38,240 bases of DNA, from contig NZ_VBVX01000021.1 in the NCBI RefSeq assembly GCF_005981925.1, forward strand, positions 1-38,240, read 5' to 3'. Below the pieces are notes generated by a model that saw nothing but the letters and a program-made list of their open reading frames with translations, was not told the DNA's origin and searched no databases. Origin of the DNA: Streptomyces albidochromogenes. GTDB taxonomy: Bacteria > Actinomycetota > Actinomycetes > Streptomycetales > Streptomycetaceae. Shown here in pieces: positions 1-10,942 of the stretch; within the stretch, counting starts at the first letter, position 1, and every line of letters starts with the position of its first letter. The translations under genes and the position numbers were made by a program.

Positions 1-76
1 GGGGAGGGTCATGCCAGGCGGGACGTGCCGCCGCCGCGCGGCGGTTGCCGTGCGGCGCGACAGTCACCCGTCCGTG

Positions 77-111
77 GCGCCGGGGCCGCCGGCGGCGGCC
101 GGCCCCGGCGC
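77..111 (-). terminator. Hairpin terminator downstream of the phosphodiesterase gene
   Basis: A perfect 12-bp GC-only inverted repeat (77-88 pairing with 100-111, 11-nt loop) starts 9 bases past the stop codon of the phosphodiesterase gene. There is no U-tract, which is usual for Streptomyces terminators. A second short palindrome lies at 31-44. I see no gene in positions 1-119. Confidence 0.6.
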
Positions 112-119
112 TCCCGCCG

Positions 120-1271
120 TCAGCGGCGGCGCGTGAAGTCCGCCGCCGCCAGCAGCGCCGTGTCCGGGTTGTCGGAGAAGATCCCGTCGATGCCCTGTTC
201 GAAGTAGACCTTGAAGGCCCCGAAGGCGTCTCCGTACGCCGCCGGGTCGGTGCCGCGCCGGAAGTCGGCCGGCAGGAAGCTGTTCTCGTTGCGCATCGTG
301 TACGGGTGCAGGACCAGGCCCCGCGCGTGCGCGTCCCGGACCAGCGTCGTCGGCGTTCCCAGCTTCCCCGTGGCGTCCTTGGGGATGATGAGGTCGAGGG
401 TGGGGCCGAGGCCCTGGGCGAAGCCGGCTATCCACTTCAGGCCCTCGGGCTTCACCAGGTCGGCGACGGTGCGCGGGTCGCCGGCCACCTGGAAGTCCCA
501 CGGCCGGGTGGCGGCGCCGGACAGGAGGACGACGCGCGGCGCCGCGACCAGCTCGGCCATGCGCCGCATGCTGCTGGGCTCGAAGGACTGGATGAAGTTC
601 GGCGAGTTCTTGCGGTGGCGTCCGTACGTGCGCAGCAGCCGGGCCAGGGGCTCTTCGAGGCCGAGGCCGAGGTCCCGGAAGTACGTGGGGTGCTTCGTCT
701 CGATGTGGAGCCAGATCCGCCGACCCCGGGCGCGGCCCTCCCGCTCGGCCCAGCGCAGCACCTCCTCGAAGGAGGGGATGGTCCAGCGGCCGTCGTACAG
801 GGTGTTCTCCTGCCGGGTGCCGGGGATGCGCTCCTTGGCGCGCAGCGTCTTGAGCTCCGCGAGGGTGAAGTCCTCGGTGAACCAGCCGGTCAGCGACACG
901 CCGTCGACGGACTTGGTCGTCCTGCGGGAGGCGAACTCGGGGTGCTCCGCGACGTCCGTGGTGCCGGTGATGTCGTTCTCGTGCCGGCACACGAGGTGGC
1001 CGTCCTTGGTCGGCACGAGGTCCTGCTCGATGACGTGCGCGCCCATGTCGAGCGCGAGCTGGTACGAGCCGAGGGTGTGTTCCGGGCGGTAGCCGCTGGC
1101 GCCGCGGTGCGCCACGACGGTCGGTACGGGAAGATCGCGGTACGAACCGTCATCCTTGGAGGAAGCGGCGCTCGCCGGACCCGGCACCCCGAGGGTGACG
1201 CCGCCCGCCCCGAGCACGGCCGCGCCGAGAACCGTGCGCCGCCCGGGGTTCGTCTGTCCGCCCTGTGTCAT
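120..1271 (-). CDS. Tat-exported glycerophosphodiester phosphodiesterase
   Basis: This 383-aa protein should hydrolyse glycerophosphodiesters to glycerol-3-phosphate and an alcohol outside the membrane, salvaging phosphate and glycerol from lipid head groups. It belongs to the GDPD (GlpQ/UgpQ) family: the HRG motif is at 55-57, Glu64 follows in RPEHT, Glu82 and Asp84 sit in EQD, and His97 in CRHEND; these are the usual metal and catalytic residues. The N-terminus has a twin-arginine signal (Arg11-Arg12, then a hydrophobic stretch ending near ASA at about 33-35). I chose the ATG at 1271 because an AGAGGAG-like ribosome binding site lies just upstream; a longer in-frame start at 1298 lacks one. 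The gene is transcribed alone, divergently from the acyltransferase gene. Confidence 0.9.
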   Translation of the reverse strand: MTQGGQTNPGRRTVLGAAVLGAGGVTLGVPGPASAASSKDDGSYRDLPVPTVVAHRGASGYRPEHTLGSYQLALDMGAHVIEQDLVPTKDGHLVCRHENDITGTTDVAEHPEFASRRTTKSVDGVSLTGWFTEDFTLAELKTLRAKERIPGTRQENTLYDGRWTIPSFEEVLRWAEREGRARGRRIWLHIETKHPTYFRDLGLGLEEPLARLLRTYGRHRKNSPNFIQSFEPSSMRRMAELVAAPRVVLLSGAATRPWDFQVAGDPRTVADLVKPEGLKWIAGFAQGLGPTLDLIIPKDATGKLGTPTTLVRDAHARGLVLHPYTMRNENSFLPADFRRGTDPAAYGDAFGAFKVYFEQGIDGIFSDNPDTALLAAADFTRRR

Positions 1272-1511
1272 GAACGCTCCTCTGAGAATGTCCCGCACCT
1301 GCCAAGAAGTAAGGGCCCGATCGTAGGCGTCTACGTCTTACGTGGACGAGGCTCTGGACGGAACGCAGTGGAAACACACGTCAACACCGCGTATCGAAGT
1401 GATGAACCCGATGTGCGCGGGCAGACGGCCCACGAGTATCGTCCTCACCTGCACAGACTTCATACAGAACAGGCCGCCGAGCCCCACCCGGCCCCGACAC
1501 CGGAGGAACCG

Positions 1512-2183
1512 TTGTCCCGTCTCGCGCTCATCAAGGCAGTGCTCGGACCGATCCTGCGCCTGATGTTCCGCCCACAGGTGGAGGGCGCCCAGAACATTCC
1601 CGGGACCGGTCCGGTCATCCTGGCGGGCAACCATCTGACGTTCATCGACTCGATGATCATGCCGATCTGCTGCGACCGGCAGGTGTACTACATCGGCAAG
1701 GACGAGTACGTCACCGGCAAGGGGCTCAAGGGCCGCCTGATGGCCTGGTTCTTCACCAGCTGCGGCATGATCCCGGTGGACCGGGACGGCGGCCGGGGCG
1801 GTGTCGCGGCGCTGATGACCGGCCGCCGGGTGCTGGAGGAGGGCAAGATCTTCTCGATCTACCCGGAGGGCACCCGCTCCCCCGACGGCCGTCTCTACCG
1901 GGGCCGCACGGGCATCGCCCGCCTGACGCTGATGACCGGCGCGCCGGTGGTGCCGTTCGCGATGATCGGTACGGACAAGCTCCAGCCGGGCGGCGCCGGC
2001 CTGCCGCGCCCCGGCAAGGTGACCGTGCGCTTCGGTGAGCCCATGGAGTTCTCGCGCTACGAGGGCATGGACCGCGACCGGTACGTGCTGCGCGCGGTGA
2101 CGGACTCGGTGATGGCCGAAGTCATGCGGCTGTCGGGCCAGGAGTACGTCGACATGTACGCGACGAAGGCGAAGGCCGCCTGA
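1512..2183 (+). CDS. 1-acyl-sn-glycerol-3-phosphate acyltransferase (PlsC family)
   Basis: The 223-aa product is a PlsC/LPLAT-family acyltransferase that would acylate lysophosphatidic acid, or a related lysolipid, at the inner membrane. The family signatures are present: the catalytic HX4D box at His41-Asp46 and the acceptor-binding EGTR box at 119-122. The start is a TTG preceded by GGAGGAAC at the right distance; the reading frame stays open far upstream, but that part is antisense to the phosphodiesterase gene and not protein-like. It is divergent from a phosphodiesterase acting on glycerophospholipid products, so the pair may reflect lipid turnover, although nothing in the sequence proves co-regulation. 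Streptomyces carry several PlsC paralogues, so the substrate is uncertain. Confidence 0.85.
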   Translation: MSRLALIKAVLGPILRLMFRPQVEGAQNIPGTGPVILAGNHLTFIDSMIMPICCDRQVYYIGKDEYVTGKGLKGRLMAWFFTSCGMIPVDRDGGRGGVAALMTGRRVLEEGKIFSIYPEGTRSPDGRLYRGRTGIARLTLMTGAPVVPFAMIGTDKLQPGGAGLPRPGKVTVRFGEPMEFSRYEGMDRDRYVLRAVTDSVMAEVMRLSGQEYVDMYATKAKAA

Positions 2184-2206
2184 GGCGGCGTCACCGTACC
2201 GGCGCG

Positions 2207-2239
2207 GGGGCCGGGGCACCGACAGGGTGCCCCGGCCCC
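2207..2239. terminator. Bidirectional terminator between plsC-like and MFS genes
   Basis: A perfect 14-bp inverted repeat (2207-2220 with 2226-2239) with a 5-base loop lies between two converging genes, 23 nt after the acyltransferase stop and about 50 nt before the MFS stop on the other strand. It can serve both transcripts. Confidence 0.75.
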
Positions 2240-2288
2240 TTCGCGTACGCCGCCCGTCCGTGCGCGAAGAGCCCGGCCGCCCCGTGTC

Positions 2289-3839
2289 TCAGACGATGTC
2301 GTCGACGATGCCCTTCGCCAGCTTCTGGCCCCGCAGCATGAACCACGCGGAGACCGCCGTGGCGAACAGCACCACCGAGCCCACCCACGCCGCCGCCTGG
2401 AAGCCGTCGGTGAACGCGTTCTGCGCCGCCGAGAGGAGCGAGGCGGCCTGGTCGGCCGGGAGAGGCTCCGCCGCCTCGACGGCTCCGCCGAGGGAGTCGT
2501 GCGCGGCGTCCGCCACGTCGGCGGGGGTGCCCGGGGGCACCGTGAAGCCGCGGTAGATGCCCGTCACGATGGAGCCGAGCAGCGCGATGCCGAGCGCCGC
2601 GCCCAGTTCGTACGCCGTCTCGGAGACGGCCGACGCGGCTCCCGCCTGCTCCTTGGGGACGCTGGAGAGGATGACGTCGGCCGTCACCGTGAAGGCGAGC
2701 CCCGCCCCGAGACCGCCGACGATCATCGCCGCGACCAGCATCGGCACACCGGTGTCGGCCGTGACGACGGTGCACGTCAGCAGGCCGAGCCCGAGCGCCG
2801 TCAGACCGCCGGTCACCGCGGCGCGGACCGAGACCCTGCGCGCCACGTAGCCGGCCGCCAGACCGGCCGCCACGGCGCCGGCCGCCGCGGGCAGTTCGAT
2901 GAGGCCTGACTCCAGGGGGCTGCGCTCCTGGACGAGTTGCAGGAACTGCGAGAGGAAGAAGACCAGGCCGGACAGACCGAGGATGGTCAGCAGGTCGGCG
3001 AGGACCGCGCCGGAGAAGCCCCGGTGGTGGAACAGCCGCATGTCCAGCAGCGGCGAGGGAAGCGTGAGCTGGCGCCGTACGAACCAGAGGATCGCCGCCA
3101 GTCCGGCCAGGCCCGTGAGCCCGTTCCCCCAGGCGAGGCCGTGGGCCGCCGCCTCTTTCACGGCGTACACGAAGGAGACCATGCCGACGAGCGAGAGTCC
3201 GACGCTGAGCAGGTCCCACGGGCCCGGCGACGGGTCCTTCGATTCGGGCAGCAGTTTGATCCCTACGAGCACCAGGACCAGCATCACGGGCACGTTGATG
3301 AGGAAGACCGAGCCCCACCAGAAGTTCTCCAGCAGGAAGCCGCCCACCACCGGGCCCACGGCCGCGCCGGCCGAGGCGGCGGCGCCCCAGATGCCGATGG
3401 CGAAGCTGCGTTCCTCGGCGTCGTGGAAGATGTTGCGGATGAGCGCGAGGGTGGACGGCATCAGCGTCGCACCGGCCACACCGAGCAGGGCGCGGGCGAG
3501 GATCATCATCTCGGGGCTGGAGGCGTACGCGTTCAGCACGGAGACCGCGCCGAACGCGACCGCGCCGGTGAGCAGCAGTTTCTTGCGGCCGATCCGGTCG
3601 CCGAGGCTGCCCATCGAGACGAGCAGGCCGGCGATGACGAACGAGTAGACGTCGCCGATCCACAACAGCTGGGTGCCGGAGGGCTGGAGGTCCTCGCTCA
3701 GGAAGGGCGTCGCCAGGCCGAGTACGGTCGCGTCGACGGCGACCAGCAGCACGGCCAGCACCAGGACGCCCAGGGCAAGCCAGCGGCCGGGGTGGTGGAC
3801 GGCGCTGCGCGCCATCTGGTGCCGGCCGCTGCTCGTCAT
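2289..3839 (-). CDS. MFS transporter, DHA2-type drug/proton antiporter
   Basis: This 516-aa membrane protein has the length and hydrophobic pattern of the 14-helix DHA2 branch of the major facilitator superfamily, which exports drugs or dyes against protons. Visible signatures are a first helix running into VAVDATVLGLATPFL (the DHA2 motif around the helix 1 Asp) and the motif A region GSLGDRIGRKK after helix 2. The ATG at 3839 overlaps the TGA of the upstream TetR gene (ATGA), so the two are translationally coupled and share the operator at 4387-4423. The likely role is a regulator-controlled efflux pump; the substrate cannot be read from sequence. Confidence 0.92.
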   Translation of the reverse strand: MTSSGRHQMARSAVHHPGRWLALGVLVLAVLLVAVDATVLGLATPFLSEDLQPSGTQLLWIGDVYSFVIAGLLVSMGSLGDRIGRKKLLLTGAVAFGAVSVLNAYASSPEMMILARALLGVAGATLMPSTLALIRNIFHDAEERSFAIGIWGAAASAGAAVGPVVGGFLLENFWWGSVFLINVPVMLVLVLVGIKLLPESKDPSPGPWDLLSVGLSLVGMVSFVYAVKEAAAHGLAWGNGLTGLAGLAAILWFVRRQLTLPSPLLDMRLFHHRGFSGAVLADLLTILGLSGLVFFLSQFLQLVQERSPLESGLIELPAAAGAVAAGLAAGYVARRVSVRAAVTGGLTALGLGLLTCTVVTADTGVPMLVAAMIVGGLGAGLAFTVTADVILSSVPKEQAGAASAVSETAYELGAALGIALLGSIVTGIYRGFTVPPGTPADVADAAHDSLGGAVEAAEPLPADQAASLLSAAQNAFTDGFQAAAWVGSVVLFATAVSAWFMLRGQKLAKGIVDDIV

Positions 3840-4387
3840 TGCTCCACGTTCCGACGAGCTCCGCCGAGCAGCAACTCGACGATCATGTACTGGAAGTCCT
3901 TGGCGGCGACCCGGCCGTCCTGGACGGCCCACGCGCCGGTGCCGATGAGCCCGTACAGGGCCTCGGTGAGCCAGGCCGGGGTGAGGTCGATCCGGAACTC
4001 GCCCTGCTGCTGTCCGCGCCGGAAATGCGCGGAGACGCGCGCGTCCAGACGGCCCCATCCCTCGTTGACGTGGGCGCCCTCGAAGAGCTGGTTCTCGGTG
4101 ACGAGGAAGGCGAGCAGGCCGGCGGCGGGCTCGATCTCAGCGACCAGGCGGCGCAGCCCGTCCTCGGCGGGCCCCTCGTCGAGCCGGGCGGCGTCGAGCG
4201 CCGCCTCGAACTCACGGATGCCGAGCTCTTCGAGCGCCTTGACCAGGGCGTCGCGCCCGGCGAAGTGGCGGTGCAGGGTCGCCCGGCCGATGCCGGCCGA
4301 CTTGGCGACCTCGTCCATGGTCGCGGTCGCCTTGCGGGAGAGGAGGGCGGCCGCGGTGCGGAGCACCTGCTCGCGATCGACAGTCAT
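3836..4387 (-). CDS. TetR-family repressor of the adjacent MFS pump
   Basis: The 183-aa protein has an N-terminal TetR helix-turn-helix (about residues 24-43, MDEVAKSAGIGRATLHRHF) and a divergent ligand-binding C-terminal domain. The gene is first in a two-gene unit with the MFS transporter, overlapping it by ATGA. I chose the ATG at 4387; no ribosome binding site precedes it, but a TATCGT hexamer ends 6 nt upstream, consistent with a leaderless mRNA. A TTG further upstream (4414) is possible but would put translation through the operator. Autoregulation and ligand-dependent induction of the pump are expected by family precedent; the ligand is unknown. Confidence 0.9.
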   Translation of the reverse strand: MTVDREQVLRTAAALLSRKATATMDEVAKSAGIGRATLHRHFAGRDALVKALEELGIREFEAALDAARLDEGPAEDGLRRLVAEIEPAAGLLAFLVTENQLFEGAHVNEGWGRLDARVSAHFRRGQQQGEFRIDLTPAWLTEALYGLIGTGAWAVQDGRVAAKDFQYMIVELLLGGARRNVEQ

Positions 4388-4423
4388 GAGACAACGATAA
4401 CCCGAATGAGACAATCATGTCTC
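4387..4423. promoter_or_regulatory. Candidate TetR operator and overlapping leaderless promoter
   Basis: The 8-mer TGAGACAA occurs at 4387-4394 and again at 4407-4414, exactly 20 bp apart. The second copy is part of an inverted repeat GAGACA-N4-TGTCTC (4408-4423). A -10-like TATCGT (minus strand, complement of 4394-4399) lies between the copies, ending 6 nt before the TetR start codon. A bound repressor would therefore cover the promoter and the start codon. Confidence 0.65.
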
Positions 4424-4448
4424 GCCACAGCGGCTCGCCGCAGACGCC

Positions 4449-5420
4449 TCAGCTCCAGGGCAGTTCCGAGCGGTGCTTCCAGTACGCCGCCGGCTCCTCC
4501 GGCAGCTCGGCCAGACGGGCCAGCTGCCCCTCGTCGAGGTCCACCACCGCCGCGTGCAGGTTCGCCGACAGCTGGACCGCGGTCGCAGCCCCGGACAGGA
4601 CCACGCCGGCCCACGGCAGCCGCAGGACCGCCGCCATGGCGACGGCGTCGCAGGTCGCGCCGGTCTCCTCGGCCACCGCGCGCAGGGCGGGCGGGGCGGC
4701 GGGCCCGGCCAGCCTGCCGTTGGCCAGGGCCTCCTTGACGATCACGGTGAGGCCCGCGTCGTGCGCCTCGGCCAGCGCGGCCGCTGCCGAGGGCTCCAGC
4801 AGGTTGTACGTCGCCTGGACCGTGCGGAACAGCGGCTCGCCGTCCACCGTCACGGCGAGCGCCGCCCGCACCGCGTCCGCCTGGCCGGGCCCGCTCGTGG
4901 AGATGCCGACCGTCACCCCGCCGGCGGCGTACTCCGCCAGCAGGGCGTGGAGGGCGGGGTCGGTGAGCGCCGGGCTGTCGGGTGTCACGGAGTGGATCTG
5001 GTACAGGTCGAGGCGTTCGCCCAGCAGGGCGCCGGTCTGCGCGCGCTGGCGCTCGAAGGCCTCGACGCTGTGGTCCTTGACCTCGTGGACCTCCGCGTCG
5101 GTGCGCCAGTCGCCGGTGTACGTGTAGCCCCACTTGCTGCCGATCACCACGTCCCGGACGTCGGGCCTGGCGGTCAGCCACTCGGCGAGGAACTCCTCCG
5201 CGCGGCCGTAGGAGCGTGCGACGTCGAAGTAGCGGACGCCCTGGGCGTAGGCGGCGTCCAGCAGTTCGTGGGCGCGCTCGCGCAGGGCGTCGGGGGTGCG
5301 GCCGCCGGGCAGGTCGCGGTCCCGGCCGGGCGTGATGTACGCCGGACGGCCGACGGCCGCGAGGCCGAGTCCGAAGTGGGCGGTGGCAGTGGTCGCCGCC
5401 GACAGCCGGGCAAAGGGCAT
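4449..5420 (-). CDS. Aldo/keto reductase
   Basis: This 323-aa soluble NAD(P)H-dependent oxidoreductase belongs to the aldo/keto reductase superfamily. The catalytic tetrad is recognisable: Asp66 (YFDVARSYG), Tyr71, Lys96 (GSKWGY) and His143 (DLYQIHS). It would reduce aldehydes or ketones, or oxidise sugars; the physiological substrate is not evident. The start ATG at 5420 has GGGGAGG 6-7 nt upstream. The gene lies downstream of argH on the same strand, but a strong stem-loop (5441-5474) separates them, so it is probably not part of the arginine unit. Confidence 0.88.
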   Translation of the reverse strand: MPFARLSAATTATAHFGLGLAAVGRPAYITPGRDRDLPGGRTPDALRERAHELLDAAYAQGVRYFDVARSYGRAEEFLAEWLTARPDVRDVVIGSKWGYTYTGDWRTDAEVHEVKDHSVEAFERQRAQTGALLGERLDLYQIHSVTPDSPALTDPALHALLAEYAAGGVTVGISTSGPGQADAVRAALAVTVDGEPLFRTVQATYNLLEPSAAAALAEAHDAGLTVIVKEALANGRLAGPAAPPALRAVAEETGATCDAVAMAAVLRLPWAGVVLSGAATAVQLSANLHAAVVDLDEGQLARLAELPEEPAAYWKHRSELPWS

Positions 5421-5440
5421 CGTGGCCTCCCCGCGGGTAC

Positions 5441-5474
5441 GGTCGAGTACGGTCCCTCACTACCGTACTCAACC
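5441..5474 (-). terminator. Stem-loop after argH
   Basis: 5441-5453 pairs with 5462-5474 around an 8-nt loop. As DNA the arms differ at one position, but in the minus-strand RNA that position becomes a G-U pair, giving an uninterrupted 13-bp stem. It starts 13 nt past the argH stop, so it fits an argH terminator; it also lies in the 5' region of the aldo/keto reductase gene. Confidence 0.55.
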
Positions 5475-5486
5475 GGACCGCGCGGT

Positions 5487-6926
<1,440 letters not shown>

Positions 6927-6946
6927 TCAAGGGTGGGGATGTGCGA

Positions 6947-6979
6947 CCGCCTCCCCACCCCTGGAGGGTCGGGAGGCGG
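6947..6979 (-). terminator. Intercistronic hairpin between argG and argH
   Basis: A 9-bp GC-rich outer stem (6947-6955 with 6971-6979) surrounds a 4-bp inner stem (6957-6960 with 6966-6969). It lies 20 nt past the argG stop and 32 nt before the argH start. It could partially terminate transcription or stabilise a processed argG 3' end. No separate argH promoter is obvious. Confidence 0.5.
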
Positions 6980-6998
6980 GCTGTCGAACGAGTGGTGC

Positions 6999-8192
6999 TT
7001 ACGCCAGGTCACGCTTCGCGGCGATCTTCGACGACAGGCCGAAGATCTCGATGAAGCCCTGCGCCTTGGACTGGTCGAACGTGTCGCCCGAGTCGTACGT
7101 CGCCAGGTTGAAGTCGTACAGCGACTCGTCGGACTTCCGGCCGGTGACGACGGCGCGGCCGCCGTGCAGGGTCATCCGGATGTCGCCGGTGACGTGCTGG
7201 TTGGCCTCGTTGATGAAGCCGTCGAGGGCGCGCTTGAGCGGGGAGAACCACAGACCGTCGTAGACCATCTCGCCCCAGCGCTGCTCGACCTGCCGCTTGT
7301 AGCGGGCCAGCTCGCGCTCGACGGTGACGTTCTCCAGCTCCTGGTGGGCGGTGATCAGCGCGATCGCGCCCGGGGCCTCGTACACCTCACGGGACTTGAT
7401 GCCCACCAGCCGGTCCTCGACCATGTCGATCCGGCCGATGCCCTGGGCTCCGGCGCGCTCGTTGAGCTGCTGGATGGCCTGGAGGACGGTGACGGGCTTG
7501 CCGTCGATGGCGACCGGGACGCCCTCCTTGAAGGAGATGACGACCTCGTCGGCCTCGCGCGGCAGAGCCGGGTTCGAGGTGTACTCGTAGATGTCCTCGA
7601 TCGGGGCGTTCCAGATGTCCTCCAGGAAGCCCGTCTCGACGGCGCGCCCGAAGACGTTCTGGTCGATGGAGTACGGGGACTTCTTGGTGGTCGCGATCGG
7701 GAGGTTCTTCTCCTCGCAGAAGGCGATCGCCTTGTCCCGGGTCATCGCGTAGTCGCGGACGGGGGCGATGCACTTCAGGTCGGGGCCGAGCGCGGAGATG
7801 CCGGCCTCGAAGCGGACCTGGTCGTTGCCCTTGCCGGTGCAGCCGTGGGCGACGATCGAGGCGCCGTGCTTGTTGGCGGCGGCGACGAGGTGCTTGACGA
7901 TGGTCGGCCGCGAGAGGGCGGAGACCAGCGGGTAGCGGTCCATGTAGAGGGCGTTGGCCTTGATCGCGGGGAGGCAGTACTCCTCGGCGAACTCGTCCTT
8001 GGCGTCCGCGACCTCGGCTTCGACGGCACCGCAGGCGAGCGCGCGCTTGCGGATGACGTCCAGGTCCTCGCCGCCCTGGCCGACGTCCACGGCGACGGCG
8101 ATGACCTCGGCGCCCGTCTCCTCGGCGATCCAGCCGATGGCGACGGAGGTGTCCAGGCCGCCCGAGTAGGCGAGTACGACGCGCTCGGTCAC
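6999..8192 (-). CDS. argG: Argininosuccinate synthase
   Basis: ArgG condenses citrulline with aspartate using ATP to make argininosuccinate. The 397-aa protein starts with the PP-loop ATP-binding motif AYSGGLDTS at 8-16 and has the length of the short bacterial ArgG class. The start is a GTG at 8192, preceded by AAGGAG with good spacing; upstream ATG codons near 8213 lie before the ribosome binding site and are not used. A near-consensus promoter overlapped by an ARG-box-like sequence lies at 8220-8257, consistent with ArgR repression. The gene is immediately upstream of argH. Confidence 0.97.
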   Translation of the reverse strand: MTERVVLAYSGGLDTSVAIGWIAEETGAEVIAVAVDVGQGGEDLDVIRKRALACGAVEAEVADAKDEFAEEYCLPAIKANALYMDRYPLVSALSRPTIVKHLVAAANKHGASIVAHGCTGKGNDQVRFEAGISALGPDLKCIAPVRDYAMTRDKAIAFCEEKNLPIATTKKSPYSIDQNVFGRAVETGFLEDIWNAPIEDIYEYTSNPALPREADEVVISFKEGVPVAIDGKPVTVLQAIQQLNERAGAQGIGRIDMVEDRLVGIKSREVYEAPGAIALITAHQELENVTVERELARYKRQVEQRWGEMVYDGLWFSPLKRALDGFINEANQHVTGDIRMTLHGGRAVVTGRKSDESLYDFNLATYDSGDTFDQSKAQGFIEIFGLSSKIAAKRDLA

Positions 8193-8219
8193 GGGTTTCT
8201 CCTTACGATGCATGCGGTG

Positions 8220-8257
8220 ATGGGTATAAGTATGCACTCCACCGTATGTTTCGTCAA
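8220..8257 (-). promoter_or_regulatory. argG promoter with ARG-box-like operator
   Basis: Reading the minus strand, TTGACG (8252-8257) and CATACT (8229-8234) are separated by exactly 17 bp, a near-consensus vegetative promoter. An 18-bp AT-rich element (8220-8237) containing TGCATACTTATA, similar to half-sites of Streptomyces ARG boxes, covers the -10. AT-rich sequence is rare in this GC-rich window. ArgR is encoded 2.2 kb away. Confidence 0.7.
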
Positions 8258-8372
8258 CGCGGTCGCGGGACGGCGCGGAACCCGCTCGAATGCACCGCGC
8301 CGACGGGCGGCCGACCGGCCGTACGCCGAAGGTGGGAGGAGCAGCCGCAGCGAGCCACAAGGAGCCAGGACC

Positions 8373-9731
8373 ATGACGCGACCGAAGATCCTCGTGGTGG
8401 GCGCGGGTTTCGCGGGGGTCGAGTGCCTCCAGCGGCTGGAGCGCAGGCTGTCCCCCGCGGAGGCCGACCTGGTACTCGTCTCGCCGTCCGACTACCAGCT
8501 CTACCTGCCGCTGCTGCCGCACGTGGCGGCCGGCGTCCTGACCCCGCAGTCGGTCGCGGTGTCGCTGCGCCGCAGGCTTCGCCGTACCCGGATCTGCCCG
8601 GGCGGCGCGATCGGGATCGACCCCGAGGCCAAGGTGTGCGTGGTCCGCAAGGTCACCGGCGAGGTGGTGGCGGAGCCGTACGACCAGCTCGTCCTGGCGG
8701 CCGGGAGCACCACCCGCACCTTCGACATCCCCGGTCTGCGCGACCACGGGCGGGGCATGAAGTCGCTGGCCGAGGCGGCGTACCTGCGCGACCACGTCAT
8801 CGCGCAGCTCGACATCGCCGCCGCCACGACGGACGAGGCGGAGCGCGCCGCGCGGCTCCGGTTCGTGGTGGTCGGCGGCGGGTACGCCGGTACCGAGACC
8901 GCCGCCTACCTGCAGCGCCTCACCTCCGCCGCCGTCGGCCGCTATCCGCGGCTGGACCGGGCGCAGATCAGGTGGCACCTGGTCGACGTGGCGCCGCGCC
9001 TGCTGCCCGAACTGGGCGAGAAGCTGGGCGAGAAGGCGATGGCCACCCTGCGCTACCGGGGCATCGAGTTCTCGCTGGGCACCTCGGTCGCCTCGGTCGA
9101 CGCGACGACGGTGAAGCTGACGGACGGCCGCACGCTGCCCTCGCACACGCTGATCTGGACCGCCGGCGTCTCCGCGAGCCCGCTGGTGGCGACGCTGGGG
9201 GCGGAGACGGTGCGCGGCCGGCTCGCCGCCACCCCCCAGCTGACCGTCCCCGGCTTCGACGGCCTGTTCGCGGCGGGCGACGCGGCCGCCGTGCCGGACC
9301 TGGCCAAGGGCGGCGACGCCGTGTGCCCGCCGACCGCGCAGCACGCCCAGCGCCAGGGCAAGGCCCTCGCGGAGAACATCCTGGCCCGCCTGCGTGGCGC
9401 GCCGCTCAAGCCGTACGTGCACAAGGACCTCGGCCTGGTGGTGGACCTCGGCGGCGTCGACGCGGTGTCCAAGCCGCTCGGCCTCGAACTGCACGGCCTG
9501 CCCGCCCAGGCGGTCGCGCGCGGCTACCACCTGCTGGCGCTGCCGACGCTGACCGCCAGGACCCGCGTCGTGACGAACTGGACGCTCAACGCCCTCGCGG
9601 GCGACGACTTCGTCCGCACGGACTTCCAGTCCCGCAGGCCGGGCACCCTCCAGGACTTCGAGAGCGCCACCTCCTACCTGACCCCGGACCAGGTACGGGA
9701 GCACAGCCGGCCGCTGGCGGCCAGGGCCTGA
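8373..9731 (+). CDS. ndh: Type II NADH dehydrogenase (NAD(P)/FAD-dependent oxidoreductase)
   Basis: The 452-aa protein is a single-subunit NADH:quinone oxidoreductase (NDH-2), feeding electrons from NADH to menaquinone at the membrane without proton pumping. It has an N-terminal FAD-binding Rossmann motif (VVGAGFAG, 8-15), a second nucleotide-binding motif ([11 protein letters not shown], about 165-175) for NADH, the ATG-like segment LVLAAGS, and a late FAAGD motif contacting FAD. The ATG at 8373 has AAGGAG upstream. It is divergent from argG and followed by the small oxidase-like gene. The substrate assignment rests on the family; some members of this fold act on other quinones or NADPH. Confidence 0.88.
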   Translation: MTRPKILVVGAGFAGVECLQRLERRLSPAEADLVLVSPSDYQLYLPLLPHVAAGVLTPQSVAVSLRRRLRRTRICPGGAIGIDPEAKVCVVRKVTGEVVAEPYDQLVLAAGSTTRTFDIPGLRDHGRGMKSLAEAAYLRDHVIAQLDIAAATTDEAERAARLRFVVVGGGYAGTETAAYLQRLTSAAVGRYPRLDRAQIRWHLVDVAPRLLPELGEKLGEKAMATLRYRGIEFSLGTSVASVDATTVKLTDGRTLPSHTLIWTAGVSASPLVATLGAETVRGRLAATPQLTVPGFDGLFAAGDAAAVPDLAKGGDAVCPPTAQHAQRQGKALAENILARLRGAPLKPYVHKDLGLVVDLGGVDAVSKPLGLELHGLPAQAVARGYHLLALPTLTARTRVVTNWTLNALAGDDFVRTDFQSRRPGTLQDFESATSYLTPDQVREHSRPLAARA

Positions 9732-9794
9732 CCACCGGCGGGACGAGGCACGGCCAGGGCTCAAGCGGGCGGTGGGGCGCGGAAGTTCGGCGAG

Positions 9795-9800
9795 GATAAT
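9795..9800 (+). promoter_or_regulatory. Leaderless -10 element for the oxidase-like gene
   Basis: GATAAT ends exactly 7 nt before the ATG at 9808, and no strong ribosome binding site is present at the usual spacing. This suggests a transcript beginning at or next to the start codon. Confidence 0.5.
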
Positions 9801-9807
9801 CCGTGGC

Positions 9808-10394
<587 letters not shown>

Positions 10395-10398
<4 letters not shown>

Positions 10399-10937
10399 CG
10401 GTCGTTCTGGGCCAGGCGCAGGAGGTGGTCGGCCAGCGCCTGGCCGCCCGCCGGGTCGCGGCTGATCAGGAGCAGCGTGTCGTCGCCCGCGATGGTGCCG
10501 AGGATGGCGTTCAGCTCGGCCTGGTCGATGGCCGAGGCCAGGAACTGGGCGGCTCCCGGGGGCGTGCGCAGGACGACGAGGTTGGCCGAGGCCTCGGCGG
10601 AGATCAGGAGTTCGCCGGAGAGGCGGCGCATCCGCTCCTCCTTGGCGGACTCGCCGAGCGGCGCGTGCGGGGTGCGGAAGCCGCCCTCGCTGGGTACGGC
10701 GTAGATCAGCTCCCCGCCCGTGTTGCGGATCTTCACCGCCCCCAGCTCGTCGAGGTCGCGGGAGAGCGTCGCCTGGGTGACGCTCAGCCCGTCGTCGGCG
10801 AGGAGCTTCGCGAGCTGGCTCTGCGAGCGCACCGGGGCCCGGTTCAGGATGTCCACGATCCGGCGGTGCCTGGCGGTGCGGGTCTGCGGTACGGCAGGGC
10901 CGCCGTGCTCGTTGTCCTGCGCCTGCGCCTCGGTCAT
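10395..10937 (-). CDS. argR: Arginine repressor ArgR
   Basis: ArgR senses arginine and represses the arginine biosynthetic genes by binding ARG boxes as a hexamer. The 180-aa protein has the winged-helix DNA-binding domain (about 20-85, with the recognition helix near [11 protein letters not shown]) and the C-terminal oligomerisation/arginine-binding core GTIAGDDT (147-154). Two starts are possible: an ATG at 10946 overlapping the argD stop, and the ATG at 10937. I prefer 10937 because GGAG lies about 10 nt before it but only 1 nt before the other. It is the last gene of argCJBDR, which creates direct negative feedback. Confidence 0.96.
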
Positions 10938-10942
10938 CGGTT

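Noticed and set aside
45..990. Open frames on both strands over the phosphodiesterase gene
   Set aside because: They are low-complexity Arg/Pro/Ala translations with no domain signature, in the shadow of a clear GDPD gene with catalytic motifs and a signal peptide.
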